A stretch of 64,000 nt of DNA from Vibrio rotiferianus CAIM 577 = LMG 21460 (GCF_002741985.1 NZ_APHW01000111.1:186001-250000), one strand, 5' to 3'. Positions 43,044 through 52,466 are shown, counted from the first letter of the stretch. The notes: generated by a model not told the origin, from the sequence alone. Numbers and translations: made by a program.

Positions 43044-44249
43044 ATGTCCGCCTCGTTTCCATTAGCGAAACTTACCTTTTTAATCGCAATTCTGACTGCC
43101 GTAGGTCAAATGACTCAAACGATGTACGTGCCTTCTATTGGTCATATGGCGGGTGAGTTCTTGGTATCAGCGTCTTCACTTCAAGCCGTGATGGCGTGTT
43201 ACCTGATCCCTTATGGTCTATCGCAGTTTGTGTACGGTACGCTTTCTGATCGCCTTGGTCGTAAGCCGATCATCATTGCGGGTTTGATCATCTACATTCT
43301 TGGTACTTTGGTTGCGCTATTTGCTCATGAGTACGAATGGTTCCTAGCCGGTAGCTTTATCCAAGGTTTGGGTATCGGTTGTGGCGGTGCGATGTCTCGT
43401 ACACTGACTCGTGACTGCTTTGAAGGCACAGAACTGCACCGTGCAAACAGCTTGATCAGTATGTGTGTAATTTTCTCGCCATTGATGGCCCCTGTACTGG
43501 GCGGTTACCTAACTGAAGCTTTCGGTTGGCGCTCTAGCTACTTATTCCTTGCACTGTTTGGTATCGCAGTAGTGATCACCATGATGACAAGCATGATGGA
43601 AACTTTGCCGAAAGAGCGTCGCAAACATGAATCTGTGGCGAAGAGCTACAAGTTCGTGCTGTCAGACAAACGCTTCCAAGGCTTCTTACTGGTGTTGGTT
43701 GCTACGTTCGCAGGCGTGGCAGTATTTGAAGCAGCAGCCGGTGTACTACTAGGTGGCGTACTTGGTTTACCGGCAACCACAGTAAGCTTGCTGTTTGTCT
43801 TACCGATTCCGGGTTACCTAGTCGGTGCAGGCTTATCGAGCTACATAGCACAACGTCGCTCTGAACGCCGTGCTCTGAATGTTGGTCTAGTGGCTATCTT
43901 AGTTGGCTCTGCTGTCGTGTTAATTCCTGGTCTGTTTGGTCTAACAACGGCATTGACCCTGATTGGTGGTGCAACCATTTACTTCTTGGGTGCGGGCATT
44001 TTGTTCCCAGCGGCAACAACAGGTGCGCTTTCACCATTTCCATACCATGCAGGTACTGGCGGTGCGATTTTAGGTGGTATGCAGAACCTAGGCGCGGGTA
44101 TCGCGACGTTATTGGCTTCGTTCTTCCCAGCACAAGATCAAATGCCACTTGGTTGTTTGATGATGGCAATGTCGATCATCGCCATGCTTGGTCTACGTTG
44201 GGTTAATCGCAAGCACGACCATTCAAACGAAATGCCACTGGCGATCTAA
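43044..44249 (+). CDS. emrD: EmrD-like MFS multidrug efflux transporter
   Basis: 401-residue inner membrane drug:H+ antiporter of the DHA1 (Bcr/CflA/EmrD) group with 12 helices. It follows E. coli EmrD in order: AVGQMTQTMYVPSIGHMA, YGLSQFVYGTLSDRLGRKP (motif A), QGLGIGCGGAMSRTLTRDCFE, FSPLMAPVLGGYL (motif C-like), EAAAGVLLGGVLGL, and FGAGMLFP-like FLGAGILFPAATTGALSPFP. EmrD exports uncouplers and detergents; a role with arabinose and polyamine analogues is also known for relatives. GGAGAG precedes ATG. Confidence 0.88.
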   Translation: MSASFPLAKLTFLIAILTAVGQMTQTMYVPSIGHMAGEFLVSASSLQAVMACYLIPYGLSQFVYGTLSDRLGRKPIIIAGLIIYILGTLVALFAHEYEWFLAGSFIQGLGIGCGGAMSRTLTRDCFEGTELHRANSLISMCVIFSPLMAPVLGGYLTEAFGWRSSYLFLALFGIAVVITMMTSMMETLPKERRKHESVAKSYKFVLSDKRFQGFLLVLVATFAGVAVFEAAAGVLLGGVLGLPATTVSLLFVLPIPGYLVGAGLSSYIAQRRSERRALNVGLVAILVGSAVVLIPGLFGLTTALTLIGGATIYFLGAGILFPAATTGALSPFPYHAGTGGAILGGMQNLGAGIATLLASFFPAQDQMPLGCLMMAMSIIAMLGLRWVNRKHDHSNEMPLAI

Positions 44250-44280
44250 AATTTGATTCTCATCCCCACCAAGATAAAGA

Positions 44281-44314
44281 AAAGGGACATGCTGCAAAGT
44301 GTGTTCCTTTTTTT
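44281..44314 (+). terminator. intrinsic terminator after emrD
   Basis: AAGGGACA / TGTTCCTT stem (one G-U) followed by TTTTT. Confidence 0.75.
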
Positions 44315-44527
44315 GTTGTATATATCTTGTCCTTTGGATCTCATCCACCAGCAATTGCATTTAACATCCCACCTAATCTTTGCTAAAAAGAACAATTGCT
44401 TATACAAAAATTATTCGTTGGCCATTCGATATAAAAATATTCACTGGAAGAACACTAACGTACTTTTACTCACACTATAAATGAATGGCAAAGCGACACG
44501 AGAAGAGTACACAAAAAGGACACATAG

Positions 44528-46693
44528 ATGCGTTTCACTTTAACCACGTTGGCCGTATCGGTCGCGCTAGTCACCGGATGCAGCAATCAAGGATTACCAA
44601 CCATGAACCATTACTCCCAATCGCAACTCGTTGCTCAACAAACCCAAGCACCCGTTGCTAAAAAAGTCCCTCATGCAATGAATATTCATGGTGATACACG
44701 AGTAGATAGCTACTACTGGATGCGTGATGATGAACGCCAAGATCCAGAAATCTTGCAACACCTTGAGCAAGAGAACCAGTACGCCGAAACTGTACTGAAA
44801 CACACCGAAGCACTACAAGAACAGCTGTTTGAAGAGATCAAAGGTCGCATTGCGAAAGATGACAATTCGGTTCCAGTTCGTAAAGGCAGTTACTACTACT
44901 CGAATGAAGTGACGGGCGACAACGAATACGAAGTACACCTGCGTGCAAAAGACTTTGCTGGTACAGATAAGCAAGTCATCTTGGATGTTAACGAACTGGC
45001 AAAAGAGCATGAGTTCTTCAGTATTGGCGGCCTATACGTAAGCCCAAATGAAAACATGCTGGCCTACGGTGAAGACACACTGAGTCGCCGTATTTACACC
45101 ATCAAGATCAAAGACCTCACGACGGGCGAATATCTAAAAGATGAAATTGAAGGCGCATCAAGCGCAATCGCGTGGCAAAACGATAACCAAGCCTTCTACT
45201 ACATCAAGAAAGACCCGCAAACACTGTTGGGTTATCAAGTTTACCGCCATGTACTAGGCACCCCTCAGACAAGCGATGAGCTGATCTACGAAGAAACCGA
45301 TAGCGCTTACTACACCTTCTTGAGTAAGAGTAAAGACGGTCAGCAAGTTTACATTTGGCACTCAAGTACAGAGACAAGTGGCGTTTCTGTGATTGATGCC
45401 AACAACCCGAACGCTAAAGCCGAAGCTTTCTACCCTCGAGAGACTGGCATTGAATACAGCATCGCTAAACTGGGTGATTGGTATTACATCTACACTAACT
45501 ACCAAGCCGTAAACTTCCGCTTGATGAAAGTGAAAGCAGAAGAGATGCATGACCGCTCTAAATGGGTTGATGTCATTGCTGCCGACGATAACACTCAGCT
45601 TGTCGATTTCGACTTGTTCGATGACCACCTTGTCTACGAGCAACGCGCAAACGGCTTATCTACCGTTAAGGTTCGCCAACTATCGACGGGCGAAGAGTTC
45701 CCACTTGAATTTAATGACAGCGCGTTTGCGGCTTACCTAACAGGCAACTATGAATTAGATAACTCAAAAGTTCGCATCTATTACAGCAGCTTGACCACAC
45801 CGGGAACTTACTATGATTTCGACCTGAACTCTGGTGAATCTGAAATCATGAAGCAAACGCCAGTACTGGGTGATTTTGATGCTGATAACTATCAATCAGA
45901 GCGTATCATGGTTACTGCTCGTGATGGTAAGCAAGTGCCAGTCTCATTGGTTTACCGCAAAGACCTCTTTAAGAAAGATGGCACCAACCCAATCTACCAA
46001 TACGGTTACGGCTCTTACGGTTCCACCATCGAGCCAACGTTCCGCTCAACTCGCCTCAGCTTACTTGATCGCGGTTTCGTGTACGCAATCGCTCATATTC
46101 GTGGTTCGGAAATGCTTGGTCGCCCTTGGTATGAAGATGGTAAAAAGCTAACGAAGCAGAATACCTTCAATGACTTCATCGATGTGACTAAGGGACTTGT
46201 GGAAGAAGGCTACGGGGCAGAAGATAAAGTATTTGCGGTAGGTGGCTCTGCGGGCGGTCTACTGATGGGCGCCATCATCAACCAAGCACCAGAGCTTTAC
46301 CGTGGTATTGGCGCACATGTTCCATTTGTCGACGTTGTAACAACCATGCTGGATGAGTCAATACCTCTCACCACCAACGAATACGACGAATGGGGTAACC
46401 CGAACGATAAAACCTACTACGATTACATGCTGAACTACTCACCATACGATAATGTGAAAGCTCAGAACTACCCAAACATGTTGGTGACAACAGGTTTGCA
46501 TGACTCACAGGTGCAATACTTTGAGCCGATGAAGTGGATCGCTAAACTTCGTGAAATGAAGACCGATGACAATGTACTGCTGTTCAAAACTGATATGGAA
46601 GCAGGCCATGGTGGCGCATCAGGTCGATTTAAGCGATTGAAAGAAGACGCATTAGAATACGCATTCTTCTTAGATTTACTAGAAACGAAATAG
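44528..46693 (+). CDS. oligopeptidase B-like S9 peptidase with lipoprotein signal
   Basis: 721-residue prolyl oligopeptidase family serine peptidase; oligopeptidase B cleaves short peptides after Lys or Arg. Beta-propeller domain at about 60-470, catalytic hydrolase domain after it. Catalytic Ser in GGSAGGLLMGAI, Asp in the GLHDSQVQYFEP segment, and His in MEAGHGGASGRF are all present. Unusually for this enzyme, which is normally cytosolic, the N-terminus is a signal peptide with lipobox VTGC (Cys18), so it is probably a periplasm-facing lipoprotein. Stand-alone gene. Confidence 0.9.
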   Translation: MRFTLTTLAVSVALVTGCSNQGLPTMNHYSQSQLVAQQTQAPVAKKVPHAMNIHGDTRVDSYYWMRDDERQDPEILQHLEQENQYAETVLKHTEALQEQLFEEIKGRIAKDDNSVPVRKGSYYYSNEVTGDNEYEVHLRAKDFAGTDKQVILDVNELAKEHEFFSIGGLYVSPNENMLAYGEDTLSRRIYTIKIKDLTTGEYLKDEIEGASSAIAWQNDNQAFYYIKKDPQTLLGYQVYRHVLGTPQTSDELIYEETDSAYYTFLSKSKDGQQVYIWHSSTETSGVSVIDANNPNAKAEAFYPRETGIEYSIAKLGDWYYIYTNYQAVNFRLMKVKAEEMHDRSKWVDVIAADDNTQLVDFDLFDDHLVYEQRANGLSTVKVRQLSTGEEFPLEFNDSAFAAYLTGNYELDNSKVRIYYSSLTTPGTYYDFDLNSGESEIMKQTPVLGDFDADNYQSERIMVTARDGKQVPVSLVYRKDLFKKDGTNPIYQYGYGSYGSTIEPTFRSTRLSLLDRGFVYAIAHIRGSEMLGRPWYEDGKKLTKQNTFNDFIDVTKGLVEEGYGAEDKVFAVGGSAGGLLMGAIINQAPELYRGIGAHVPFVDVVTTMLDESIPLTTNEYDEWGNPNDKTYYDYMLNYSPYDNVKAQNYPNMLVTTGLHDSQVQYFEPMKWIAKLREMKTDDNVLLFKTDMEAGHGGASGRFKRLKEDALEYAFFLDLLETK

Positions 46694-46726
46694 TGCCAGC
46701 GTAAATAGCAGTACTCACAAAATTCA

Positions 46727-46751
46727 ATGCCCGCTTAATGCGGGCATTTTT
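46727..46751 (+). terminator. intrinsic terminator after the S9 peptidase gene
   Basis: ATGCCCGC-TTAAT-GCGGGCAT followed by TTTT. Confidence 0.88.
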
Positions 46752-46799
46752 AATCCAAACACAAGCTATGTCGTCCTTTCGAGCTTAACAGAAAGAAAA

Positions 46800-46824
46800 A
46801 CGCCTACTCACAACGAGTAGGCGT
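46800..46824 (-). terminator. intrinsic terminator of the porin gene
   Basis: ACGCCTACTC-ACAAC-GAGTAGGCGT, 10-bp stem, followed on the minus strand by TTTTTCTTTC. Confidence 0.9.
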
Positions 46825-46867
46825 TAACACAATAAATGTGTTTAGGCAGTAGAAACTGTCCTATTGG

Positions 46868-47848
46868 TTAGAAGTAGTAACGCGCACCTACAGTCCACCA
46901 ATCATTTTCCTTCGCACCTACATCGTTACCTAGGTCAAACTGGTAACCCGCAAAGGTGTAGAAAGAAGGCGTAACCGCATACTCCGCTTGAAGTGCAGCT
47001 TCGCTATAAATTGTTTTGCTTGCTTTATCATCTTCTACTGATTCGTAGTTCACGCTGAACGTCCAATCATTTACACCGTATGCTAGAAGACCTTCTAATT
47101 GAATTGTTTCTGCATAATCACTGAAGAAATATTCATTCATGCCATAAACAACAGCTGCATATAGACCTGAACCATATTTGCCATAGTTCGCTGACAGCAC
47201 GTGAGATGTCGCTGATTCAGATTTAGCACCAACTTGGACGTCGCCGCCGCTATATACGTATCCTAAACCAAAACCTGCTAGCTCAGTGCTTAGTGCAATT
47301 TGGCCACGTGCATCGTATTCATCATGCTCGCCTTGCCAACCTAGACCTAGGTTTAAACCAAAGCCTTCACCAAATTCGAAGCCCTTACGGTAGCTCAACA
47401 TTTTGTTAGCACGAGCAGAACCCATGTTGCCATGGTTGCTGTATAAGAAGTCGTTGGCAAACGCGATTGGCATATCAGCTACGCCAGCTACATCATAGTA
47501 TGGAGCCCATTGAGTACCTGCAACTACACGACCAAACTGCTCATGTGTCGCACCGATGTAACCTAGACGTGTTTTGAACGAATTGCCACCGCCGTTTAGG
47601 TAGTTAAGAGCCCATTCGCCTTTCGCATCAACTGTTACGCCATTACCAATATCTTTCTTACCTGCGACATTGATACGCGGAGATACTTGGTGAACTTCTA
47701 CATTCTCGTTGAAGTACTCACCCACGCCTACAGAAACGTGACCACCAATCGACATTGATGTGCCATCGCTGTTGTAAACTTCTGCTGCGAAAGCTTGAGA
47801 ACCACATGCTAGTGCCGCCACTGCAACGGCTAGAGTTTTCATTTTCAT
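46868..47848 (-). CDS. general porin-like outer membrane protein
   Basis: About 326 residues. Signal peptide MKMKTLAVAVAALACGSQAFA, then AEVYNSDGTSMSIGGHVSVGV, the usual opening of gram-negative 16-strand porins, with strand motifs ending in YEYDLG-like residues and a C-terminal VGARYYF (terminal Phe for barrel assembly). It is probably a trimeric diffusion porin related to OmpU/OmpN-like vibrio proteins. ATG 47848 is preferred over the in-frame codon at 47857 because of GGATG spacing. Monocistronic with its own terminator. Confidence 0.85.
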   Translation of the reverse strand: MKMKTLAVAVAALACGSQAFAAEVYNSDGTSMSIGGHVSVGVGEYFNENVEVHQVSPRINVAGKKDIGNGVTVDAKGEWALNYLNGGGNSFKTRLGYIGATHEQFGRVVAGTQWAPYYDVAGVADMPIAFANDFLYSNHGNMGSARANKMLSYRKGFEFGEGFGLNLGLGWQGEHDEYDARGQIALSTELAGFGLGYVYSGGDVQVGAKSESATSHVLSANYGKYGSGLYAAVVYGMNEYFFSDYAETIQLEGLLAYGVNDWTFSVNYESVEDDKASKTIYSEAALQAEYAVTPSFYTFAGYQFDLGNDVGAKENDWWTVGARYYF

Positions 47849-48015
47849 TGTTAACATCCGTATAGTTGTTTGTACTGGTTCGTCCCGACAGCAAAATCAG
47901 CAACCAGATCGCAACGAACAGATAACAAAGTAGTAATGAAACATAAATGAAACAAATACTTTCTTATGCAATTGGTGGTATTTGTGGTTAATTCTTAAGC
48001 AAGATCACATAAAAA

Positions 48016-48037
48016 AAGGGAACTTTTCAGTTCCCTT
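48016..48037. terminator. terminator of the Fpv-like ABC operon
   Basis: AAGGGAACT-TTTC-AGTTCCCTT with T7 on the minus strand, about 25 bases after the last gene of the operon. Confidence 0.88.
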
Positions 48038-48062
48038 CATAATTTGTGTGGAGTTTTGCGTG

Positions 48063-48932
48063 TTACAACTGCCAGCGTGCGAGTGGCTTCTCAGTTTTGA
48101 TACCTTTGCTTCCCCAACGGTCAATAACGTCAATTTGCAGTATGCGATCCTGTGATACTAATGAAATCAGTGTTTTTGACGGACGCTTATCTGTGATCAA
48201 CCACAGAGTTTTATCTTCCTCAAATTGAGCTTTTAAAGATAGTTTCTCTTTGTCAGTCCATTCCAATTCAGGTTTGAATTGACGATCGACAACAAACAAT
48301 TGATTACCTGATGCGAAATCTTCTAACGATTTTCCCAACAATACCACCGAATCGATCTCTTTTTCGAAAATGACTTCTTGTTGTTGATTAATAAGCTCTC
48401 GTACATTCAACATCAATGCTTGTTGGTTCTTCTCAATTCGCTCTCGATATTGAGGGTATATTTTTTGCAGATCCTCACCGACAATCGCAGCCATCCGAAT
48501 CAAGTTTGTCGGGTTCATCCAGGCAAATTTAGACGTTTCGCCGTTTTCTAGTTTCAACGCCGCAACCCCTTGCGCCCTTGGAGAAATCGCTTGGGAAGCA
48601 TCAATCTCAATTAGGCGAACATTCCCCTGTCGAGCGTAAACAAAGGTAGGATCTTGATGCCAAACAGCACCCAACGTGATAGCAACTGTTGCATCCTGTC
48701 CCGCTTTAATCACTTGTTGCTGACCCTTGCTCCCAAACCAGTTAACTAAACGCTCAATGCCATATCGCTTAGGTGGTAAGTAACTGGTTTCAATGCCTGT
48801 GCCTTGCATCAACTGCTGTGACAGCATGTAAGTGACAGGTGTACTGGTGAGAATGTCTTTAGCAACAGTAAGTGGCGTATATGCGCTCGCTACTATTATG
48901 CCCAACCCGATGATTAGCTTTTTCGTATTCAT
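48063..48932 (-). CDS. second (degenerate) metal-ABC binding protein, FpvF-like
   Basis: 289-residue exported protein; signal peptide ends near PLTVA-KDI. It has the overall ZnuA/TroA cluster 9 layout, with a long linking helix (about 155-190, RIEKNQQALMLNVRELIN), but the canonical metal ligands seem lost: the usual PHxYEP loop reads LPPKRYGIERL, and the DPHxW position reads WMNPTNL. A second binding protein at the end of a metal ABC operon is the fpvF position in P. aeruginosa, where FpvC and FpvF are reported to interact. It may bind a siderophore or a protein partner rather than a bare metal ion. Starts 14 bases after the permease. Confidence 0.75.
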   Translation of the reverse strand: MNTKKLIIGLGIIVASAYTPLTVAKDILTSTPVTYMLSQQLMQGTGIETSYLPPKRYGIERLVNWFGSKGQQQVIKAGQDATVAITLGAVWHQDPTFVYARQGNVRLIEIDASQAISPRAQGVAALKLENGETSKFAWMNPTNLIRMAAIVGEDLQKIYPQYRERIEKNQQALMLNVRELINQQQEVIFEKEIDSVVLLGKSLEDFASGNQLFVVDRQFKPELEWTDKEKLSLKAQFEEDKTLWLITDKRPSKTLISLVSQDRILQIDVIDRWGSKGIKTEKPLARWQL

Positions 48933-48946
48933 ATTTAGATACCTGA

Positions 48947-49822
48947 CTAGGCTTTACGTACGATGCGGTACATCGTTGCGGTTAAAAAGAAAATGGCAGA
49001 AACGATAATGATCGAAGCGCCAGATGGCACCGGAAGTTCCAACTCCATCGGTAAGACCGTCCCCACCAAGCACGCGATGGTTGCGAGTAAGGATGAGAGC
49101 AACACAAAGCTACCCATTCGCTTAGTGAGTAGACGTGCTGTAGCCCCTGGGATAAGTAGCAACGCGCCCACTAACACGGCACCAATGATCTTCACTGCTG
49201 CAATGGTGACAAGCGTGATCATCATAACGAATAGGTAGTCGTAGAAGCTGGTATTAAAGCCTCGAACACGAGCAATATCTGGGCTGATGCAAGTCAACAA
49301 AATGCGGTTAAATGTCGGGATCAGCAGTAATAAAATGATCAAGCAACTCACCGCCAAAATCGTAATATCTCTATCTGTCACCGTCAGGATCGAGCCAAAC
49401 AGAACGTTCTCTAACATGTGGATATTGATTTTTCGTGCCACATACATCAGCAAGGCAGCACCAACTGCCAAAGCCAGCGCAAGGAATACACCAACGAGTG
49501 TATCGTATGGAACATTGGTTCGATTTCGCACGAAATGCAGCAATAAAGCGAAGATCATGCAGAAACTAAACAGTCCAATAAATGGATTTTCTGGTGGCTC
49601 GCCCAGAAGGACACCAATCGCAATACCAGTCAGAGCTGCGTGACCGACGGCTTCAGAAAAGAACGCCAAACGCTTGGCAATCACCAACGTGCCTAAACCG
49701 CCCAACAAAGGCCCCAGAATTAACGCAGCGACAATCGCGTTAACCATAAACGCATAAGCAAAACTGTCGCTAAGCCAACCCGCTTCAACGCCATGCAGAG
49801 CCAGTTCTCTTAACCAATCCAT
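48947..49822 (-). CDS. metal ABC transporter permease (ZnuB/FpvE-like)
   Basis: 291 residues with about eight to nine helices, ABC-3 family. Family features: GPLLGGLGTLVIAKRLAFFSEAVGHAALTGIAIGVLLG (the ATPase-contact region) and KIIGAVLVGALLLIPGATARLLTKR. Its ATG overlaps the ATPase stop (TAATG). ABC-3 permeases move Zn, Mn or Fe; the Fur box and PepSY/DUF neighbours point to iron here. Confidence 0.9.
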   Translation of the reverse strand: MDWLRELALHGVEAGWLSDSFAYAFMVNAIVAALILGPLLGGLGTLVIAKRLAFFSEAVGHAALTGIAIGVLLGEPPENPFIGLFSFCMIFALLLHFVRNRTNVPYDTLVGVFLALALAVGAALLMYVARKINIHMLENVLFGSILTVTDRDITILAVSCLIILLLLIPTFNRILLTCISPDIARVRGFNTSFYDYLFVMMITLVTIAAVKIIGAVLVGALLLIPGATARLLTKRMGSFVLLSSLLATIACLVGTVLPMELELPVPSGASIIIVSAIFFLTATMYRIVRKA

Positions 49823-50556
49823 TACGCAGCCTCCACTTTCGCGGTGTAGTGCTTAAACAGAGACTCAATTCGCTCTGGGCTTAACACTTCAGAGTGATGT
49901 CCTGACGCGACTATCTGACGATTCACAACATGGACTTGGGCATCCAAACGACGCACAGCCGTTACATCATGATGTACAGCGAGAACTGTTTTCCCCTCTG
50001 CAACCACTTCATGAATCAAACCCTCTAGATAACGAACCCCTTGCTCGTCCATACCTGTTGTTGGCTCATCTAGGACAAGTAAACTTGGGTCGTCTAGCAA
50101 AGCTTGAGCAAACAATACCCGCTGTTGTTCACCACCTGATAGTTGTCCCATGCGACGGTCACTGCGCGCTGCCATCCCCACACGCTCTAACTGAGCCAGT
50201 GCTTTTTGAGTTTGCTTAGACTTACGTCGCCAAAACAACGGAACGCGTGTTTGATTCAGCAATACAAAGTCCATGACTGTCAGTGGCAGACTGGCTTCAA
50301 ACATAGCCTTTTGAGGCACATAACCAATTTGTCCTGCTTGTTGCGTCTGCTTTGGATCTGGCCAATGTACCGAGATATCCCCCGTAAAAGGCGTTAAGCC
50401 CAACACTGAACGCAACAGGGATGTCTTACCACCACCGTTAGGCCCCATAATGACGTGGCATTGTCCCGCCTCGAACTGGGTTTGAATACCTTGCAGAATG
50501 AGGTTGTCACCATATTTCAGGCTCACCCCGTCAAGAGAAATAGAAGGGCCTGGCAT
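49822..50556 (-). CDS. metal ABC transporter ATPase (ZnuC/FpvD-like)
   Basis: About 244 residues. Walker A GPNGGGKTS, signature LSGGEQQRV, Walker B SLLVLDEPTTG and switch His (VLAVHHDV) are all intact. ATG at 50556 overlaps the stop of the binding protein gene (TGATG), so I prefer it to the GTG one codon upstream. It powers the ABC-3 permease encoded next. Confidence 0.92.
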   Translation of the reverse strand: MPGPSISLDGVSLKYGDNLILQGIQTQFEAGQCHVIMGPNGGGKTSLLRSVLGLTPFTGDISVHWPDPKQTQQAGQIGYVPQKAMFEASLPLTVMDFVLLNQTRVPLFWRRKSKQTQKALAQLERVGMAARSDRRMGQLSGGEQQRVLFAQALLDDPSLLVLDEPTTGMDEQGVRYLEGLIHEVVAEGKTVLAVHHDVTAVRRLDAQVHVVNRQIVASGHHSEVLSPERIESLFKHYTAKVEAA

Positions 50557-51491
50557 CACGCTTTCTCCTGCGCGTGTTTGCTTGCGACGAACTTCATTGC
50601 TTCAATAAGCGTCGCGACGTTTTCACGCATTTCAACTTCCACCTTATTGGCTTCGTACTCGCCATGGGTCATATGAGAAAAACGGTAAAGCTGTACGCCA
50701 GTCGCTTCTTCGATCGTATCGACAAAGCGGTTAGGCATATTGAGTTCGTAAAACAGCACATCAATACCGGATTGACGAATCTTCTCGATGGTTTCTTGAA
50801 GTTGGCTAGCACTTGGCTCAACACCGTGTGCTGGTTCAATCACGGCAGCCACATCAACACCAAACTCTTGCAAGATATAACCATAGGCATTATGCGTCGT
50901 TGCTACTTTCATCCCAGCGGTATTCAATTGGCCTAAAGACAACATGGCGTCACGCTTTAACAAACGAAATGTTTTGGCGTAGTTACGCGCATTCTTTCGG
51001 TAGTAAGCCGCATTGTCTGGATCGAGCTTGCTCAGTTCACTCGCAATGGTGTACACCTTTTGAATCGTAGTCGATAGGCCAACAAACGTATGTGGATTCA
51101 CCGCGCCTTTGCCGACTGACTGCCCCATTGCTGGTAACAGCGGTACTTCTTTGTTTGCTTCTATCACCACTAGGTCATCACGTTGAGCCGCTTGGATCAC
51201 TTTTAGTGCAAAATCGTCATGGCCAATCCCATTCACGACAATCACATCCATTTGGTTCAAACGCTTAAGATCATTCGGTTGCGGCAAGTAGTTATGAGGA
51301 TTAAAGCCCGCATCGACCAAAGGAATGATCTCCGCTTTATCTCCGACCACCGCTTTGACATAGCTGTAGTAAGGCTGCAAGGTAATACCTATGTTCAGCT
51401 TCTCTGCGAAGGTTGAAGTGGATACGGCCAGTAATGTACATGCCGTTAGAATTCGACGTAAGAAGGCGCGTTTCTTGATAGTTGTTATCAT
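50556..51491 (-). CDS. metal ABC transporter binding protein (cluster 9, FpvC-like)
   Basis: 311-residue periplasmic protein with a signal peptide ending STFA-EKL. Metal ligands of the ZnuA/TroA family are kept: His in GFNPHNYLP, His in NPHTFVGL, His in TTHNAYGYI and an acidic residue in the FYELNMPNRF segment. No His-rich loop as in zinc-specific ZnuA. First transport gene of the ABC set, overlapping the ATPase start. Context (Fur box, PepSY protein, siderophore receptor nearby) favours iron released from a siderophore, but Zn or Mn cannot be excluded. Confidence 0.85.
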   Translation of the reverse strand: MITTIKKRAFLRRILTACTLLAVSTSTFAEKLNIGITLQPYYSYVKAVVGDKAEIIPLVDAGFNPHNYLPQPNDLKRLNQMDVIVVNGIGHDDFALKVIQAAQRDDLVVIEANKEVPLLPAMGQSVGKGAVNPHTFVGLSTTIQKVYTIASELSKLDPDNAAYYRKNARNYAKTFRLLKRDAMLSLGQLNTAGMKVATTHNAYGYILQEFGVDVAAVIEPAHGVEPSASQLQETIEKIRQSGIDVLFYELNMPNRFVDTIEEATGVQLYRFSHMTHGEYEANKVEVEMRENVATLIEAMKFVASKHAQEKA

Positions 51492-51553
51492 ATTGATGGT
51501 TACTTATTGAACGTGATGACTTGTTGATCGAAATATTGATTGATCATAACGAC

Positions 51554-52105
51554 TTAGTGGGCATGCGTAGCAGTGGATGAAGGCATTAAGACAACCTGGT
51601 GCCAGCCATTTTGCTTTCGCTCCTCTTGCTGGATAAGGTGACTCAACTGTTCCGCTGACGCTGATGTAGAGAGCCAAATATCAGCTTGCTCATGACGACT
51701 ATCTAGGAGCATCGAAGCCGAGCCCTTTTCACCTTGTCTCACACCAATGTAAAGACCTGCATCCAGTTTTTGCCACTGATGAGAGCCTTTGCGCTGCCAG
51801 CTTTGGTCTTTAACAAATGGAGCAACCCAAAATTCTTCCAGCTCACTGATTTCTGGCCATTGGCCTTCATCAATATGAAGATCACGGATTTCCTCATGTG
51901 CAAGTTTGAGCTCAGCAATCATGGCAAGTTCTTCTTGTTCAAGGTCGGTAATCAATACTTGATGTGCGAGTGCTTCGGTATGTTCTGATTCGGTTTGATG
52001 ATAAGGCAGCAAAAGCGTTGATATAGCGAGAATGCCAGCAATGGTCAGAGCAACCCATTTGCCTTCACGACTGCCATTATCTGGGCGAACTTTCTGGGTA
52101 ATCAT
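51554..52105 (-). CDS. DUF6162 membrane-anchored protein (FpvK-like position)
   Basis: 183 residues: one N-terminal membrane helix (WVALTIAGILAISTLLLPY) with the rest periplasmic, including a helical Glu/Leu-rich part (about 50-80) and a compact C-terminal part with GLYIGVRQGEKGSASMLLD. It is the DUF6162 family, found next to metal ABC genes. Its start overlaps the stop of the preceding small gene (ATGA). In the Pseudomonas fpv locus a single-helix protein, FpvK, occupies this place; equivalence is inferred from order and topology only. Confidence 0.7.
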   Translation of the reverse strand: MITQKVRPDNGSREGKWVALTIAGILAISTLLLPYHQTESEHTEALAHQVLITDLEQEELAMIAELKLAHEEIRDLHIDEGQWPEISELEEFWVAPFVKDQSWQRKGSHQWQKLDAGLYIGVRQGEKGSASMLLDSRHEQADIWLSTSASAEQLSHLIQQEERKQNGWHQVVLMPSSTATHAH

Positions 52106-52422
52106 TTCTCTTTTAACTCAACCACATCCACTTCTACTGGGTTTTCATGACCAGCATCGAAGACAAGGTAGAAGTCCGTTTGAGGATGAGTAAATTCAGC
52201 AATCGAACGCTTGTCTGTAGTTACTTTGGCAATCAAGTTGTCATCGTAATCGTACATCTCAACATCGTAATCCACTGCAGTTGAACCATCAGAGTAGCCC
52301 GCTTCGCAGATCACTTTTTCTTGCTCTAGATGGCAACTCATCAATGGAAAATGCGCCGCTGCTTGAAAGGAAATAAAACCAGCAAAAATAGCTGAGACTT
52401 TAAGAATTGAAAGGTTTTTCAT
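52102..52422 (-). CDS. small periplasmic protein of the iron operon
   Basis: 106 residues. Signal peptide MKNLSILKVSAIFAGFISFQAAA, then a mature beta-rich domain that begins HFPLMSCHLEQEKVICEAGYSDG and ends with FDAGHENPVEVDVVELKEK. Two cysteines (SCH and VICE) and several His/Asp/Glu residues could make a disulfide or a metal site. I do not recognise a named family; length and pattern resemble the C-terminal carboxypeptidase-regulatory-like beta fold. Translationally coupled to the DUF6162 gene. Confidence 0.7.
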   Translation of the reverse strand: MKNLSILKVSAIFAGFISFQAAAHFPLMSCHLEQEKVICEAGYSDGSTAVDYDVEMYDYDDNLIAKVTTDKRSIAEFTHPQTDFYLVFDAGHENPVEVDVVELKEK

Positions 52423-52437
52423 GGTGTATCCAAAATG

Positions 52438-52456
52438 GCTCAGTGTTTCACTGAGC
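52438..52456 (-). promoter_or_regulatory. intercistronic hairpin in the iron operon
   Basis: GCTCAGTG-TTT-CACTGAGC, perfect 8-bp stem in the 44-base gap between the DUF4198 gene and the small periplasmic gene, followed on the minus strand by CATTTTGG. Likely an mRNA processing or partial termination point. Confidence 0.55.
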
Positions 52457-52466
52457 TAAGCTTTGA

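Noticed and set aside
44253-44480. 75-codon frame after emrD
   Set aside because: Runs through the terminator, is A/T rich and has no plausible ribosome binding site.
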